A DNA stretch of 64,000 nucleotides from Neobacillus sp. FSL H8-0543 (GTDB lineage Bacteria > Bacillota > Bacilli > Bacillales > Cytobacillaceae): assembly GCF_038592905.1 (NCBI RefSeq), contig NZ_CP151943.1, positions 530,001 through 594,000 on the forward strand, in the 5' to 3' direction. How positions within the stretch are numbered: the first letter of the stretch is position 1; each line of letters opens with the position of its first letter. Under the pieces are notes generated by a model, which worked only from the letters and a program-made list of their open reading frames with translations, ran no database searches and had not been told where the DNA came from. Shown in pieces: positions 34,500 through 42,850 of the stretch. The translations under genes and the position numbers were made by a program.

Positions 34500-37400
34500 T
34501 TATCCCCCATATTCTTCTAGCTTTTTATAAACCTCAAGTAAATCCTCGATTAATACACCGCCATCCAAGGCCGATTGTAGGCTGTAGTAAAAATCTTCTA
34601 CCTGAGCATTCATTTGGCTGATAAGCCGATTGAATTCAGAGCACAGGAGGTTGGTGTAATATTCCTCAACACGCTTAGCTTCTATTTTTAAGTAGTCATC
34701 CGCATGTGTGCTCAAGTTTGCTTGAAGCTCGTCGCTCATCAACTTCTTTTCATTTTTTTCAAAGAAGGCTTTTGGATTTTTAAAATAGGATATTGCCTTC
34801 GTGAATATTTTTTTATTGATATTGGAAAAAGCGATTGGAAAGTCAATTCCCTCATCAAAGTTCGTTTCAAACGTTGAAAAGGAAAGATCATCATTAATTT
34901 CAACTAAGTCCCGTACGAGTACTTTCTGAAAGTCTACGAGTATTTTTTCAGCAAACCGGTCGAGTCTTACTGTAGTGGCTCTCATCTCCTGAGCTAGATC
35001 AAACCCGAGACTTTCAAGAAACTCATCTAAAGCCCCCTGAAGTGCATTTTTCAAATTTCTTCCATCATCTCTTAATGCGGTTGGATTGAACGCTTCTTTA
35101 AAGAAATCATTAAAGCGAAAAAATACCCTTTGTTTAATATAGTAAATTAATTCTGTTGATTCCTGAGTCATTCGCTTTGTTAACGCCTCTTCTGTTTGCT
35201 TGTCAAAAAAGGCTTTAATCATTGCTTTTTGGCGCACGATTTCTGACCGTTTATTATCTTTTTCACTTTGGTCTTCTCTTGAGCCTTGAATCATCTTACC
35301 CACAAGTTCTTGAACCCGGTGAAGCTCGTTTCTAGCAGAGGTGATTGCCATTTTTGTTAAGTCATTGGAAATAAAATGGTAGAAATTACGCTCAAAATTG
35401 CCTAGTCCTGATTGATTAATTGTTCCAATTTCTAGCTTCTCTTTTAATGCTAAAAGACTTGATAACGGGTAGAGATGTGGTTGACTGATGCCATATTTCA
35501 CTAACTGTTCTTTTACATAGTCCGTAACAGTTTCCTGTTCTTCCTCATCTTCCGCCAAGTCAATCGCATTAATAATAAAGAACATTTTATCAAGCTGAAA
35601 AGATTCCTTCACTCGCCCAAGCTGGATTAAAAACTCCCGGTCCGCTCTTGAAAAGGCATGATTATAATAAGTTACAAAAAGAATCGCATCAGAGTTTTTA
35701 ATATAATCGAATGCCACTCCTGTGTGGCGGGCATTAATGGAATCGGCTCCAGGTGTATCGACAAGTGTGATTCCTTTACGTGTCAGCTCACAATCATAAT
35801 AAAGCTCAATCCATTCTACAAAACACGATCTTTCTTCCCGCGCAACAAACTCTGCAAATTCATTTAAATCGGTTTCGATAACTGCCCCAAGCTGATGAAA
35901 GTAATCATTACAGCCCTGTTTAAATGCTTGTAAAAAGGCATAATGTGTCTTCTCTAACACACCCTCCTGCCCTTTTTCTAGCATTACCTTGTCAATTTCC
36001 TTTGAAGCCTCATTCAAATTCCCAACTTGTACCTCAAAAAACTTTAATGAACGATTTACATCCTCAAGCATCGCTGCTTCTTCCTTGAATTTAACTAATA
36101 CTGTACCATGCTGATACCTTTCAGTAACGGGCTTTATTTTATTTATGGCTGCAGTCGTCGGATTTGGCGATACGGGTAATACTTTTTCACCCATTAAGGC
36201 ATTAGCAAAAGAAGATTTTCCCGCACTAAAGGCACCAAATAGCGCCACTGTAAACCCTCTATTTGTTAATCTTTCAGCCTTTTCTGCTAATTCATCAGCC
36301 AGTTTTTGAAAGCCAGGAAGGTTGGTTACAAGCTTTGAAGCCTTTTCTAAGCGATTAATCATTTGTTGGACATGGTCAGGTTCCTCTGCTGCTGCTTTAA
36401 TGCTTATTTTTACAGGTGCAGGTTTGTTTATCGTTTTTATGGCGAATTCAGCGTCAGCCCTGGCTGTCTTTTCCTGCCCATACACCACTTCAAAATCTTG
36501 TTCCGCTTGGTTAAAAAGCTGAATAGTATCTAGATTGAAATTCGACACTTGGGTTAATAACTGTGTTACTATTTTTCCTTCTTCCTCGTTTTGAGTTTCT
36601 AGGTTTGAAACTTTTTCCAAGGCACCCACATATCTTTCGATTTTCTGATATTCAACATGATACATCTTCTTTAATTTTTCAGTTTTCTCCGTTAAAAAGG
36701 CAAGGAAAACCGTTTTAAATTCTTCTATCTCGAGACGGGCTATTTTTTTGATTCCGTTTGCAATATCCTCCGTGTAATGAAGAACATATTCTCCAGATAA
36801 TCTTGCCCCCTGCTTAACGGTCTCATTTACCAATTCAACCGGTATTTTTACCGTAAAAGCTTGAGCAATCGTCTGTAATTCTTGGTTATCAAGATCATGT
36901 TCTTTTACTAACGTTAACAAATATTCACGTAAATGCCACTCGAGCTGGGACTTTGTTTTTTCAAGCAATTCCTGATAAAAACGATCACGTCTTGTCTTCT
37001 TTTCTTCCATAGTTTTTTGCTTGGTAAATAAAAGTCCCACCTTAAATTCTGGCTGATAGGCTTCCAGAAATGCCTCCGCTAAGGCTCTCGTTTGAAAGGG
37101 CATTAAATAGGCATTCTTCATAATTTGAACAATTTGGGCATCCATTTCCTTTTCTGTATCTGTTACTCCACCGGAAAGGGTCTGAAGATTTATTTTAATT
37201 TCTTGATAGCTGTGGTGTAGTTTCTCTCTGTCCTCATCAGGTAGTTCATTAAGAATTTCAATGGCCGGTTGAAGTTCTTCTTCGCTTATTATCCGCATTT
37301 TCTCAAGATGATCTTCGGCTATTTTCTTTAAAGAATGAAAGATTGATTGCTGTAAAAATTGATCCTTTGTTTGCAACTTTTGTGAGATAAATTGCTGTAG

Positions 37401-38162
37401 TTCGTTAAATTCATTATGCTGATGGTCCTCGAACTTCAAGGAAGTATAGTAAATTCGGGCCGGCTCAACACCCCAAGCAGAAAAGGAATCCAGTACACTT
37501 TGCTGAAAGTCTAGAAAACTCAACTCATCTTCTCTATGTTTATCCACTTGGTTAATCACCAAGTAAACCTCTTTACCGGCTTCCGTTAACTCCTTGGTAA
37601 ATAAAAAGTTTAACTCGGCCTGAACATGATTATAGTCCATTACATAAAAAACCAAATCGGCAAGATGGATCGCAGATTCAGTGGCTATCCGATGGGCATC
37701 ATCGGCCGAATCAATTCCAGGTGTGTCCATTATTACCGTCTCGGCAGGTAGCGGTGAATCGGCATGGCTGATTTCAATTTCTTCAATTTGATCGCCATCT
37801 TTACAATGATTTTTTACCAATTCATAATCATATGGAGCTAAATAGAGGCGTGGTTTTTCATTTTTGAAAAAAACTTTTGCATATTCTTCACCCGATTTTA
37901 CTTTTACCAGATTGGCACTGGTCGGAATAGGGCTCGATGGCAGCAGGTTTTCGCCTACTACCCTATTAATCATTGTCGATTTCCCTGCAGAAAAATGGCC
38001 GCAAAAAGCAATCATAAACTCTCTGTTTTCAAGTTTTTTAGCTAGTTGCTTCGTTTTTTCCGCATTTTCAACATCACCTTGTTTGTTAAGGTAACCGTAG
38101 ATTGCAGTAATTTTACTTTTTAAAGCTTGAATGGTGTCTTGCTGGTTCGCCGTTTGGACCAT
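34500..38162 (-). CDS. dynA: Double-headed dynamin-like GTPase DynA
   Basis: 1220 residues made of two fused dynamin units, as in B. subtilis DynA (YpbR), which tethers and fuses membranes and helps survive membrane damage. First GTPase: P-loop GHFSAGKST near residue 55, switch VIMDTPGIDSADDA, VINQVDKH. Second GTPase begins around residue 620: P-loop GAFSAGKSS, LVDTPGADSINARH, FIINAIDLAEDEEE. Long helical stalk regions follow each, and a hydrophobic paddle is expected in the first stalk. ATG at 38162 with AAGGGG. It heads the unit with the sulfurtransferase. Confidence 0.95.
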   Translation of the reverse strand: MVQTANQQDTIQALKSKITAIYGYLNKQGDVENAEKTKQLAKKLENREFMIAFCGHFSAGKSTMINRVVGENLLPSSPIPTSANLVKVKSGEEYAKVFFKNEKPRLYLAPYDYELVKNHCKDGDQIEEIEISHADSPLPAETVIMDTPGIDSADDAHRIATESAIHLADLVFYVMDYNHVQAELNFLFTKELTEAGKEVYLVINQVDKHREDELSFLDFQQSVLDSFSAWGVEPARIYYTSLKFEDHQHNEFNELQQFISQKLQTKDQFLQQSIFHSLKKIAEDHLEKMRIISEEELQPAIEILNELPDEDREKLHHSYQEIKINLQTLSGGVTDTEKEMDAQIVQIMKNAYLMPFQTRALAEAFLEAYQPEFKVGLLFTKQKTMEEKKTRRDRFYQELLEKTKSQLEWHLREYLLTLVKEHDLDNQELQTIAQAFTVKIPVELVNETVKQGARLSGEYVLHYTEDIANGIKKIARLEIEEFKTVFLAFLTEKTEKLKKMYHVEYQKIERYVGALEKVSNLETQNEEEGKIVTQLLTQVSNFNLDTIQLFNQAEQDFEVVYGQEKTARADAEFAIKTINKPAPVKISIKAAAEEPDHVQQMINRLEKASKLVTNLPGFQKLADELAEKAERLTNRGFTVALFGAFSAGKSSFANALMGEKVLPVSPNPTTAAINKIKPVTERYQHGTVLVKFKEEAAMLEDVNRSLKFFEVQVGNLNEASKEIDKVMLEKGQEGVLEKTHYAFLQAFKQGCNDYFHQLGAVIETDLNEFAEFVAREERSCFVEWIELYYDCELTRKGITLVDTPGADSINARHTGVAFDYIKNSDAILFVTYYNHAFSRADREFLIQLGRVKESFQLDKMFFIINAIDLAEDEEEQETVTDYVKEQLVKYGISQPHLYPLSSLLALKEKLEIGTINQSGLGNFERNFYHFISNDLTKMAITSARNELHRVQELVGKMIQGSREDQSEKDNKRSEIVRQKAMIKAFFDKQTEEALTKRMTQESTELIYYIKQRVFFRFNDFFKEAFNPTALRDDGRNLKNALQGALDEFLESLGFDLAQEMRATTVRLDRFAEKILVDFQKVLVRDLVEINDDLSFSTFETNFDEGIDFPIAFSNINKKIFTKAISYFKNPKAFFEKNEKKLMSDELQANLSTHADDYLKIEAKRVEEYYTNLLCSEFNRLISQMNAQVEDFYYSLQSALDGGVLIEDLLEVYKKLEEYGG

Positions 38163-38331
38163 ATCACTTTCCCCTTGTTCACAACTTTGTAATATTTTTA
38201 TTTTATACGATTATTTAAACTTTTCATATTAATTTTACTTATGAGCAAATGTAAGTAAACATTCATGCCTTTTTTTCAGACACTTCGATATTATTAATAT
38301 GTAGTTCAAAAAGTGAGAAAGGTTGTGGAAT

Positions 38332-39009
38332 ATGGAAGTCGTAAAACCTCGAACGGTTCCAACGGAATTAATCATTCTAAGGCATTTAAACACCCGAATG
38401 GAATTAACACCAAATGATAAGCAGTTGTATGTATACCTTGAGAAGGGCTATGTAGGGGAAGTTACGTTTGAAATTTTGACGTATCAACTTCAGAGTGATG
38501 TGTTAATTTTACGAGACTTGTTACTTGAGGTTAATAATACCTTGTTTCAAATCGACACATTAATCATCTCAGCTGACATCATTTACCCTTGTGAAGTGAA
38601 AAATTATGAAGGAGATTATTACTATCAATCTGACAGGCTCTACACGAAATCTGGAAGTGAGATAAAAGACCCGCTGCTGCAGTTAGAACGATGTGAATCC
38701 TTGCTCCGACAATTTCTCCAAAAAACAGGATACACTTTTCCACTTGAATCAAACGTTATTTATGTCAACCTCAAGTTTACTCTCTATCAAGCACCCTTAA
38801 ATAAGCCAATTATTTTTCCATCACAGCTAAACGCCTGTATGATAAAACTGGATAAGAGTCCTCCTAAATTAACTTCCCGCCACAAAAAGCTCGCTGACAA
38901 GTTATTATCGGCGCATATTTGTGAATCTCCCTATACCCGGTTACCACAGTATGAATATAGTAAGCTGCGCAAGGGGTTAAATTGTCAACCTGTTATTCTT
39001 TTTCGATAA
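38332..39009 (+). CDS. NERD-domain protein (225 aa)
   Basis: The nuclease-related domain (NERD, PF08378) fills about residues 35-150: GEVTFEILTYQL, the core QIDTLIISADIIYPCEVKNY with the Asp and Glu-x-Lys expected for a restriction-endonuclease-like fold, then YYYQSDRLYTKSG and NPLLQ-like LLQLERCESLLRQFL. The C-terminal 75 residues are unassigned. DNA-processing is assumed for the family but not proven. ATG at 38332 with AGAAAGG; a TTG nine bases earlier is less likely. Divergent from dynA. Confidence 0.85.
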   Translation: MEVVKPRTVPTELIILRHLNTRMELTPNDKQLYVYLEKGYVGEVTFEILTYQLQSDVLILRDLLLEVNNTLFQIDTLIISADIIYPCEVKNYEGDYYYQSDRLYTKSGSEIKDPLLQLERCESLLRQFLQKTGYTFPLESNVIYVNLKFTLYQAPLNKPIIFPSQLNACMIKLDKSPPKLTSRHKKLADKLLSAHICESPYTRLPQYEYSKLRKGLNCQPVILFR

Positions 39010-39092
39010 TTGTGGGGGGACGGATAATAGTTTGTGACACTTGTGGATGCACTGAAACTATAGAATCAGCCGTGTTGAGGAGTGTGAGTGAA

Positions 39093-39239
39093 ATGAAACT
39101 CCTTTTTCTGGATAAAAAGATTACTACAAATATTGTCTATGAGTGGTGTCAAGTGGTGGAGTCGGAAAAGATGATTAGAAGGATACTGAAGAAAAATTTT
39201 AAAGCTATCGGGCCAGGAAAATATTGCTATTATGAATGA
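39093..39239 (+). CDS. Small basic protein of unknown function, start uncertain
   Basis: From ATG 39093 (GAGGAG ten bases upstream) this encodes 48 residues, lysine-rich, ending IGPGKYCYYE. The frame stays open upstream and would add a zinc-knuckle-like piece (VCDTCGCTETIESAVL); a GGGGGGA stretch sits just before in-frame ATA codons at 39024/39027, so a longer product from a rare ATA start is conceivable. Not recognised. It follows the NERD gene closely. Confidence 0.5.
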   Translation: MKLLFLDKKITTNIVYEWCQVVESEKMIRRILKKNFKAIGPGKYCYYE

Positions 39240-39268
39240 TAAAATTCCTTTTAGTGAAACTAAGTAAC

Positions 39269-39970
39269 AGCCTTTCCCGGAGTTCGGTCACATTGAAGCT
39301 TTAATAGTTACCGCTTTGGCTTCCTTTCCCGGAGTTCGGTCACTATGAACCTTTCTTAGTTACCGCTTTGGCTTCCTGTTCCAGAGTTCAGTCACTATGA
39401 ACCTCTCATAGTTACCGCTTTGGCTTCCTGTTCCGGAGTTCGGTCACTATGAACCTTTCTTAGTTACCGCTTTGGCTTCCTGTTCCGGAGTTCGGTCACT
39501 ATGAACCTTTCTTAGTTACCGCTTTGGCTTCCTGTTCCGGAGTTCGGTCACTATGAACCTTTCTTAGTTACCGCTTTGGCTTCCTGTTCCAAAGTTCAGT
39601 CACTATGAACCTTTCTTAGTTACCGCTTTGGCTTCCTGTTCCAAAGTTCAGTCACTATGAACCTCTCATAGTTACCGCTTTGGCTTCCTGTTCCGGAGTT
39701 CGATCACTATGAACCTTTCTTAGTTACCGCTTTGGCTTCCTGTTCCGGAGTTCGGTCACTATGAACCTTTCTTAGTTACCGCTTTGGCTTCCTGTTCCGG
39801 AGTTCGGTCACTATGAACCTTTCTTAGTTACCGCACCGCCTTCTTTTCCCGGAGTTCGGTCACTATGAACCTTTCTTAGTTACCGTTTTGGCTTCATTTC
39901 CCAGAGTTCGGTCACATTGAAGCTTTCATAGTTTCCGCTTTCGCTTCCGTGACCGGAGTTCTGTCGATAA
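39269..39970. repeat. Array of about thirteen 52-bp tandem repeats
   Basis: Head-to-tail units with a period of 52 bp fill this gene-free stretch. The conserved parts of the unit are GAGTTCGGTCACTATGAACC and CTTAGTTACCGCTTTGGCTT. Anchor positions of GTTC(G/A)GTCAC occur near 39284, 39335, 39387 and then every 52 bp to 39907, plus a broken unit at 39957. Inner units are nearly identical; the first and last share a variant (CACATTGAAGCTTT). There are no unique spacers, so it is not CRISPR, and 52 is not a multiple of three, so it is not coding. Confidence 0.95.
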
Positions 39971-40001
39971 CATAATCCCCTCTTTATCGTTAAGTACATA
40001 C

Positions 40002-40033
40002 AAAAAACCCAAGGAGCTCTCCTTGGGTTTTTC
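40002..40033. terminator. Bidirectional terminator
   Basis: AAACCCAAGGAG and CTCCTTGGGTTT form a near-perfect palindrome with A/T runs on both sides, just after the 26-aa peptide gene. Confidence 0.88.
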
Positions 40034-40043
40034 TAAAATATAG

Positions 40044-40124
40044 TCAATGGGTTACATTTTTTAAAACGTGTTTCAAGACAAATGCGTATATAACTACCGT
40101 GCCACCAACAAAAGCTAGAGTCAT
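40044..40124 (-). CDS. 26-residue single-span membrane peptide, probably iron-regulated
   Basis: The minus strand encodes MTLAFVGGTVVIYAFVLKHV followed by six more residues ending VTH. One hydrophobic helix (about residues 3-17) is followed by a positively charged tail, implying a short cytoplasmic end. AAGGAAGGTG precedes the ATG. It has its own promoter with two Fur-box-like sequences and its own terminator, so it is a complete transcription unit despite its size. No known family comes to mind; the layout suggests a peptide acting on a membrane partner during iron limitation (inference). Confidence 0.6.
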   Translation of the reverse strand: MTLAFVGGTVVIYAFVLKHVLKNVTH

Positions 40125-40157
40125 CAGTAAACACCTTCCTTATCCGCGCTGTCGCGT

Positions 40158-40172
40158 TGAGAATGATTTTCA
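40158..40172 (-). promoter_or_regulatory. Fur-box-like sequence B
   Basis: TGAAAATCATTCTCA on the minus strand, two changes from the 7-1-7 Fur consensus, just downstream of the predicted transcription start. Confidence 0.5.
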
Positions 40173-40183
40173 TCGTTAGTTAA

Positions 40184-40212
40184 ATATTATCATAGCTGAT
40201 AATCATTTTCAA
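40184..40212 (-). promoter_or_regulatory. Sigma-A promoter of the 26-aa peptide
   Basis: TTGAAA (40207-40212) and TAATAT (40184-40189) on the minus strand with the ideal 17-base spacer. The first Fur-box-like sequence overlaps its -35 and spacer. Confidence 0.65.
40197..40211 (-). promoter_or_regulatory. Fur-box-like sequence A
   Basis: TGAAAATGATTATCA on the minus strand differs from the 7-1-7 consensus TGATAATNATTATCA at one base. It overlaps the -35 element of the peptide promoter. Confidence 0.6.
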
Positions 40213-40222
40213 TAGCACTCGG

Positions 40223-40804
40223 TTAATTGTCATATTTATTTAACAATTTTGGTAAAAAGCGATTACAGCTTTGAAAGCTTCCCTCATACTCAGTTAATTC
40301 ATTTAAGGCTTTTTCCTCTGCTGGAATCCGAACCGACAGCATTAACAGATTCAAGATAGTAAACAAAATGGCCGTAAAGTATGCCCCAAACAGCAACGGG
40401 ACAACGATTAGTTCCAGTGTGACTACTACATAGTTCGGGTGTTTTATAAAACGGTATGGACCTTTTCTAATGACATTAACATTTGGCAACACCAAAATCT
40501 TTGTGTTCCAGTATTTTCCCAGCGAAGAAATAACCCAGAATCTCATTATCTGCGTAAAAACAAAAACGGATAATAACAGCGGCCAAAATTGAGGAACATC
40601 ACGATTAATAGTTATTTTTTCAATGAAAAAAAACACAAAAAATAGTGCATGCATGAACACCATGTATTGATAGTGATTTGATCCGAATTCCAGTGCTCCT
40701 TGGTCTTTCATCCATTTTTCATTTTTTCGGGCTACAAATAGTTCAATGGCCCGTTGAAAAACGACAAATATAAAGAATAAAAGAAACAGAAGAATATTAT
40801 CCAC
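40223..40804 (-). CDS. ypbQ: Isoprenylcysteine-carboxyl-methyltransferase-family protein YpbQ
   Basis: 193 residues with about five membrane helices; the C-terminal SAM-binding region has VIRKGPYRFIKHPNY and RIPAEEKAL, typical of ICMT/PEMT-like methyltransferases. In B. subtilis this protein (BpsB) O-methylates the alkylpyrones made by the neighbouring type III polyketide synthase. GTG at 40804 with GAGGTGGG, adjoining the bcsA stop with no gap, so the pair is cotranscribed. Confidence 0.92.
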   Translation of the reverse strand: MDNILLFLLFFIFVVFQRAIELFVARKNEKWMKDQGALEFGSNHYQYMVFMHALFFVFFFIEKITINRDVPQFWPLLLSVFVFTQIMRFWVISSLGKYWNTKILVLPNVNVIRKGPYRFIKHPNYVVVTLELIVVPLLFGAYFTAILFTILNLLMLSVRIPAEEKALNELTEYEGSFQSCNRFLPKLLNKYDN

Positions 40805-41896
40805 TTATTCCCACCTCACTAATAATAGTTCTGAACTGAAACCAGGACCTAGTGCTGTACACAATCCATAGGATCCCGCTTCAATATCCATTTCCATAAA
40901 ACGCTTGAGTACAAATAGAATCGTTGCCGATGACATATTCCCATATTGCCGCAGAACCTCCAATGAAACGTCCGTCATTGCAGATGGAATAGATAGTGAC
41001 TTTATGTATGCATCGATTACCTTTTTTCCTCCTGGATGAGCAATAAAATGGTCTATATCGGATAGTTCCAGCTGATTACTCTTTAAAAATTCACCGACAT
41101 TTGGTTTTAACCAGTCTTCAATAATACGAGGGATATCACGGGAGAATACTACAAACAACCCTTGTTCCTTTATATCCCAACCCATTACATCCAATGAATC
41201 TGGCATCAGCGTCGATTGTGTATTTATAATAGAAGGAAATGATTTTTGTCGACGAATGTCATTTAAGTTAGCTTCATTGCCGCAAACCAATGCACATGCA
41301 ATTCCATCCGCAAACAGCGAGGTCCCGATTAGGTTGCTTTTTGACAGGTCGTTTCGTTGAAAAGTTAAACTACAAAGTTCGACAGACAACACTAACACCT
41401 TTGCCTCAGGGTAAGCCAGACAATATTCAAATGCCCTTGATAAGCCCGCAGCTCCGCCTGCACAACCGAGTCCCCAAATCGGGATTCTTTTTGTGTGAGA
41501 ATGAAAGGGTAAAAGGTTCATAATTCTTGCTTCAATACTTGGGGTCGCTAATCCAGTTGAAGAGATATAAAATATGGCATCGATTTCTTGAAAGTCCACC
41601 TTCCTAGCTAAAAAGCCCCGATTAGAAAGACATTTTTCAATTGCTTGTTTCCCTAGAGTAACTGCTGCTTCAATGTAAGCATTATTCTTTTCCTCAAAGG
41701 AATGATCCTTTTTAAACCATTCAATATCTTTCGCAAAATGTCTTTTTTCAATTTGACCATTCTGAAAGGCTTTTAGCAGTCTTTCAATATCCTTAAACCT
41801 TTCTGTAAAAATTCCTCGAGCGAAATCCATCGCTTGCTCTTGTTTTATTTCAAAAGGGGGAATTACTTCAGCAACGGATAGAATCGTTGGCATCAT
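40805..41896 (-). CDS. bcsA: Type III polyketide synthase
   Basis: About 363 residues, chalcone-synthase fold. Catalytic triad: cysteine in IWGLGCAGGAAGL, histidine in FIAHPGGKKVIDAYIKSL, asparagine in YGNMSSATI. The B. subtilis enzyme (BpsA/BcsA) makes long-chain triketide alkylpyrones from fatty acyl-CoA. ATG at 41896 follows AAAGGAG by nine bases; the open frame extends further but without a site. A stem-loop 75 bases upstream could attenuate transcription. ypbQ follows directly. Confidence 0.93.
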   Translation of the reverse strand: MMPTILSVAEVIPPFEIKQEQAMDFARGIFTERFKDIERLLKAFQNGQIEKRHFAKDIEWFKKDHSFEEKNNAYIEAAVTLGKQAIEKCLSNRGFLARKVDFQEIDAIFYISSTGLATPSIEARIMNLLPFHSHTKRIPIWGLGCAGGAAGLSRAFEYCLAYPEAKVLVLSVELCSLTFQRNDLSKSNLIGTSLFADGIACALVCGNEANLNDIRRQKSFPSIINTQSTLMPDSLDVMGWDIKEQGLFVVFSRDIPRIIEDWLKPNVGEFLKSNQLELSDIDHFIAHPGGKKVIDAYIKSLSIPSAMTDVSLEVLRQYGNMSSATILFVLKRFMEMDIEAGSYGLCTALGPGFSSELLLVRWE

Positions 41897-41971
41897 ACAT
41901 TCAGTCTCCTTTAACATACGTATAGATATTTTTTCCAATATAGGAAAAAATATTCCATAAAATAAAGGGGC

Positions 41972-41999
41972 AAAAAAAAAGCTTCCCTATCAGGGAAGC
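41972..41999 (-). terminator. Stem-loop upstream of bcsA
   Basis: GCTTCCCT and AGGGAAGC with nine T after it on the minus strand. It is a good intrinsic terminator, but the next gene upstream has its own, so it may be an attenuator in the bcsA leader. Confidence 0.75.
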
Positions 42000-42172
42000 A
42001 AACGTTTTGAAGGTTGTTGTTGTTGTGCTTCTTGATTATATCGCGGATTTCCATTCTATTCATTAGATAATCTTTTCCAGTTGTTAAAATCCATTTATTT
42101 TTATTGGCCCCTGTTTATCCCTCGTATCTATGTATTCTTGAATATTTTAGCAGAGTATTTCAGTAATAAAAC

Positions 42173-42200
42173 AAAAAGCACCTACGGTAAGGTGCATAAA
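42173..42200 (-). terminator. Terminator of the 40-aa zinc-ribbon gene
   Basis: GCACCT and AGGTGC stem with five T after it on the minus strand, directly behind the stop at 42209. Confidence 0.7.
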
Positions 42201-42208
42201 AATTCTAA

Positions 42209-42331
42209 CTATTTTTCGGATTGCTTTTGGACCTCGATATTAATTTTATTGCTCGCTAGTGACCCGCAGACCTTACAATATTCCACTTCACTATACAGAA
42301 TCCGACATTGTTCGCAATAATATTTTTCCAT
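42209..42331 (-). CDS. 40-residue zinc-ribbon protein
   Basis: Two cysteine pairs, YYCEQCRILY and EYCKVCGSLA, make a compact zinc ribbon; the tail is polar (NKINIEVQKQ). ATG at 42331 with a weak AAGAGAG site, own terminator downstream. Too short to name. It lies between bcsA and the ba3 oxidase genes, on the opposite strand to the oxidase. The plus-strand open frame covering the same bases shows no family features and is taken as a shadow. Confidence 0.6.
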   Translation of the reverse strand: MEKYYCEQCRILYSEVEYCKVCGSLASNKINIEVQKQSEK

Positions 42332-42511
42332 AAAGAACACACTCTCTTCTGATGAGTCTAAGATACATATATTATTTTATTTATAGATTTCTGAATGGTG
42401 ACTAATAGCAAAAAAAGATTGTTTTTTCTACCTTTCCGAACACATTCAACAACTTTTATCACAGGTTTTTCTCTGATGTTCACACTTTATTCACATTTAC
42501 CTTAGAGGTAT

Positions 42512-42527
42512 TGTGATATAAATCACT
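42512..42527 (+). promoter_or_regulatory. CRP/FNR-type palindrome upstream of the ba3 oxidase genes
   Basis: TGTGATATAAATCACT is a near-perfect TGTGA-N6-TCACA site, the box bound by Bacillus Fnr and related regulators. It is about 153 bases before the oxidase start; a possible -10 (CATAGT, 42552) lies at an activator-like distance. The remainder of the gene-free stretch 42332-42679 has further TTCACA/TTGTGAA half sites but no gene. Confidence 0.65.
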
Positions 42528-42679
42528 GATATACCAAGTTTTTATCATTACCATAGTAGATACCTAAGGAATGAACAATTTGTGAACTCTTAAATTTGTT
42601 ATTTTTTCTTCACAATTGTTTTGTATTATGGAAGAGAAGTTATATTTATTTGATTTTTTCTGAAGGGAGTGCAAGGGGG

Positions 42680-42829
42680 ATGGCAAAGGTGGAACTGAAA
42701 ACCAACCAAAAAACAGAAGTTGAGGACAGCTCCTCACTTAAAGGGACATTTGTGTCTGTAATGTTTTTGGGAGCATTTATTGTTGTCACATGGGTAAGTG
42801 TCTATCTCTTATTCGTCAATCGTTTTTAA
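42680..42829 (+). CDS. ba3-type cytochrome c oxidase subunit IIa
   Basis: 49 residues: a short polar N-terminus (ELKTNQKTEVEDSSS) and one membrane helix (FVSVMFLGAFIVVTWVSVYL). This is the small subunit found ahead of subunit II in ba3-type (B-family) oxidases, where it replaces the missing second helix of subunit II. ATG at 42680 is preferred because GAAGGGAG lies upstream; the frame is open further 5' but that part reads through the leader. First gene of the oxidase operon. Confidence 0.85.
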   Translation: MAKVELKTNQKTEVEDSSSLKGTFVSVMFLGAFIVVTWVSVYLLFVNRF

Positions 42830-42850
42830 AGAGAGAAAGGGGAAAAGGTC

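Noticed and set aside
39269..39970. CRISPR array
   Set aside because: Units abut with no unique spacers, the whole 52 bp repeats, and there are no cas genes in the window.
41970..42060. Small minus-strand peptide gene with an Asn run ahead of bcsA
   Set aside because: It would read through a strong terminator stem and has only a weak ribosome site; kept only as a possible leader peptide in the attenuator finding.
42081..42320. Plus-strand 79-aa frame with hydrophobic stretches
   Set aside because: It starts at TTG without a ribosome site and lies opposite the zinc-ribbon gene and its terminator.
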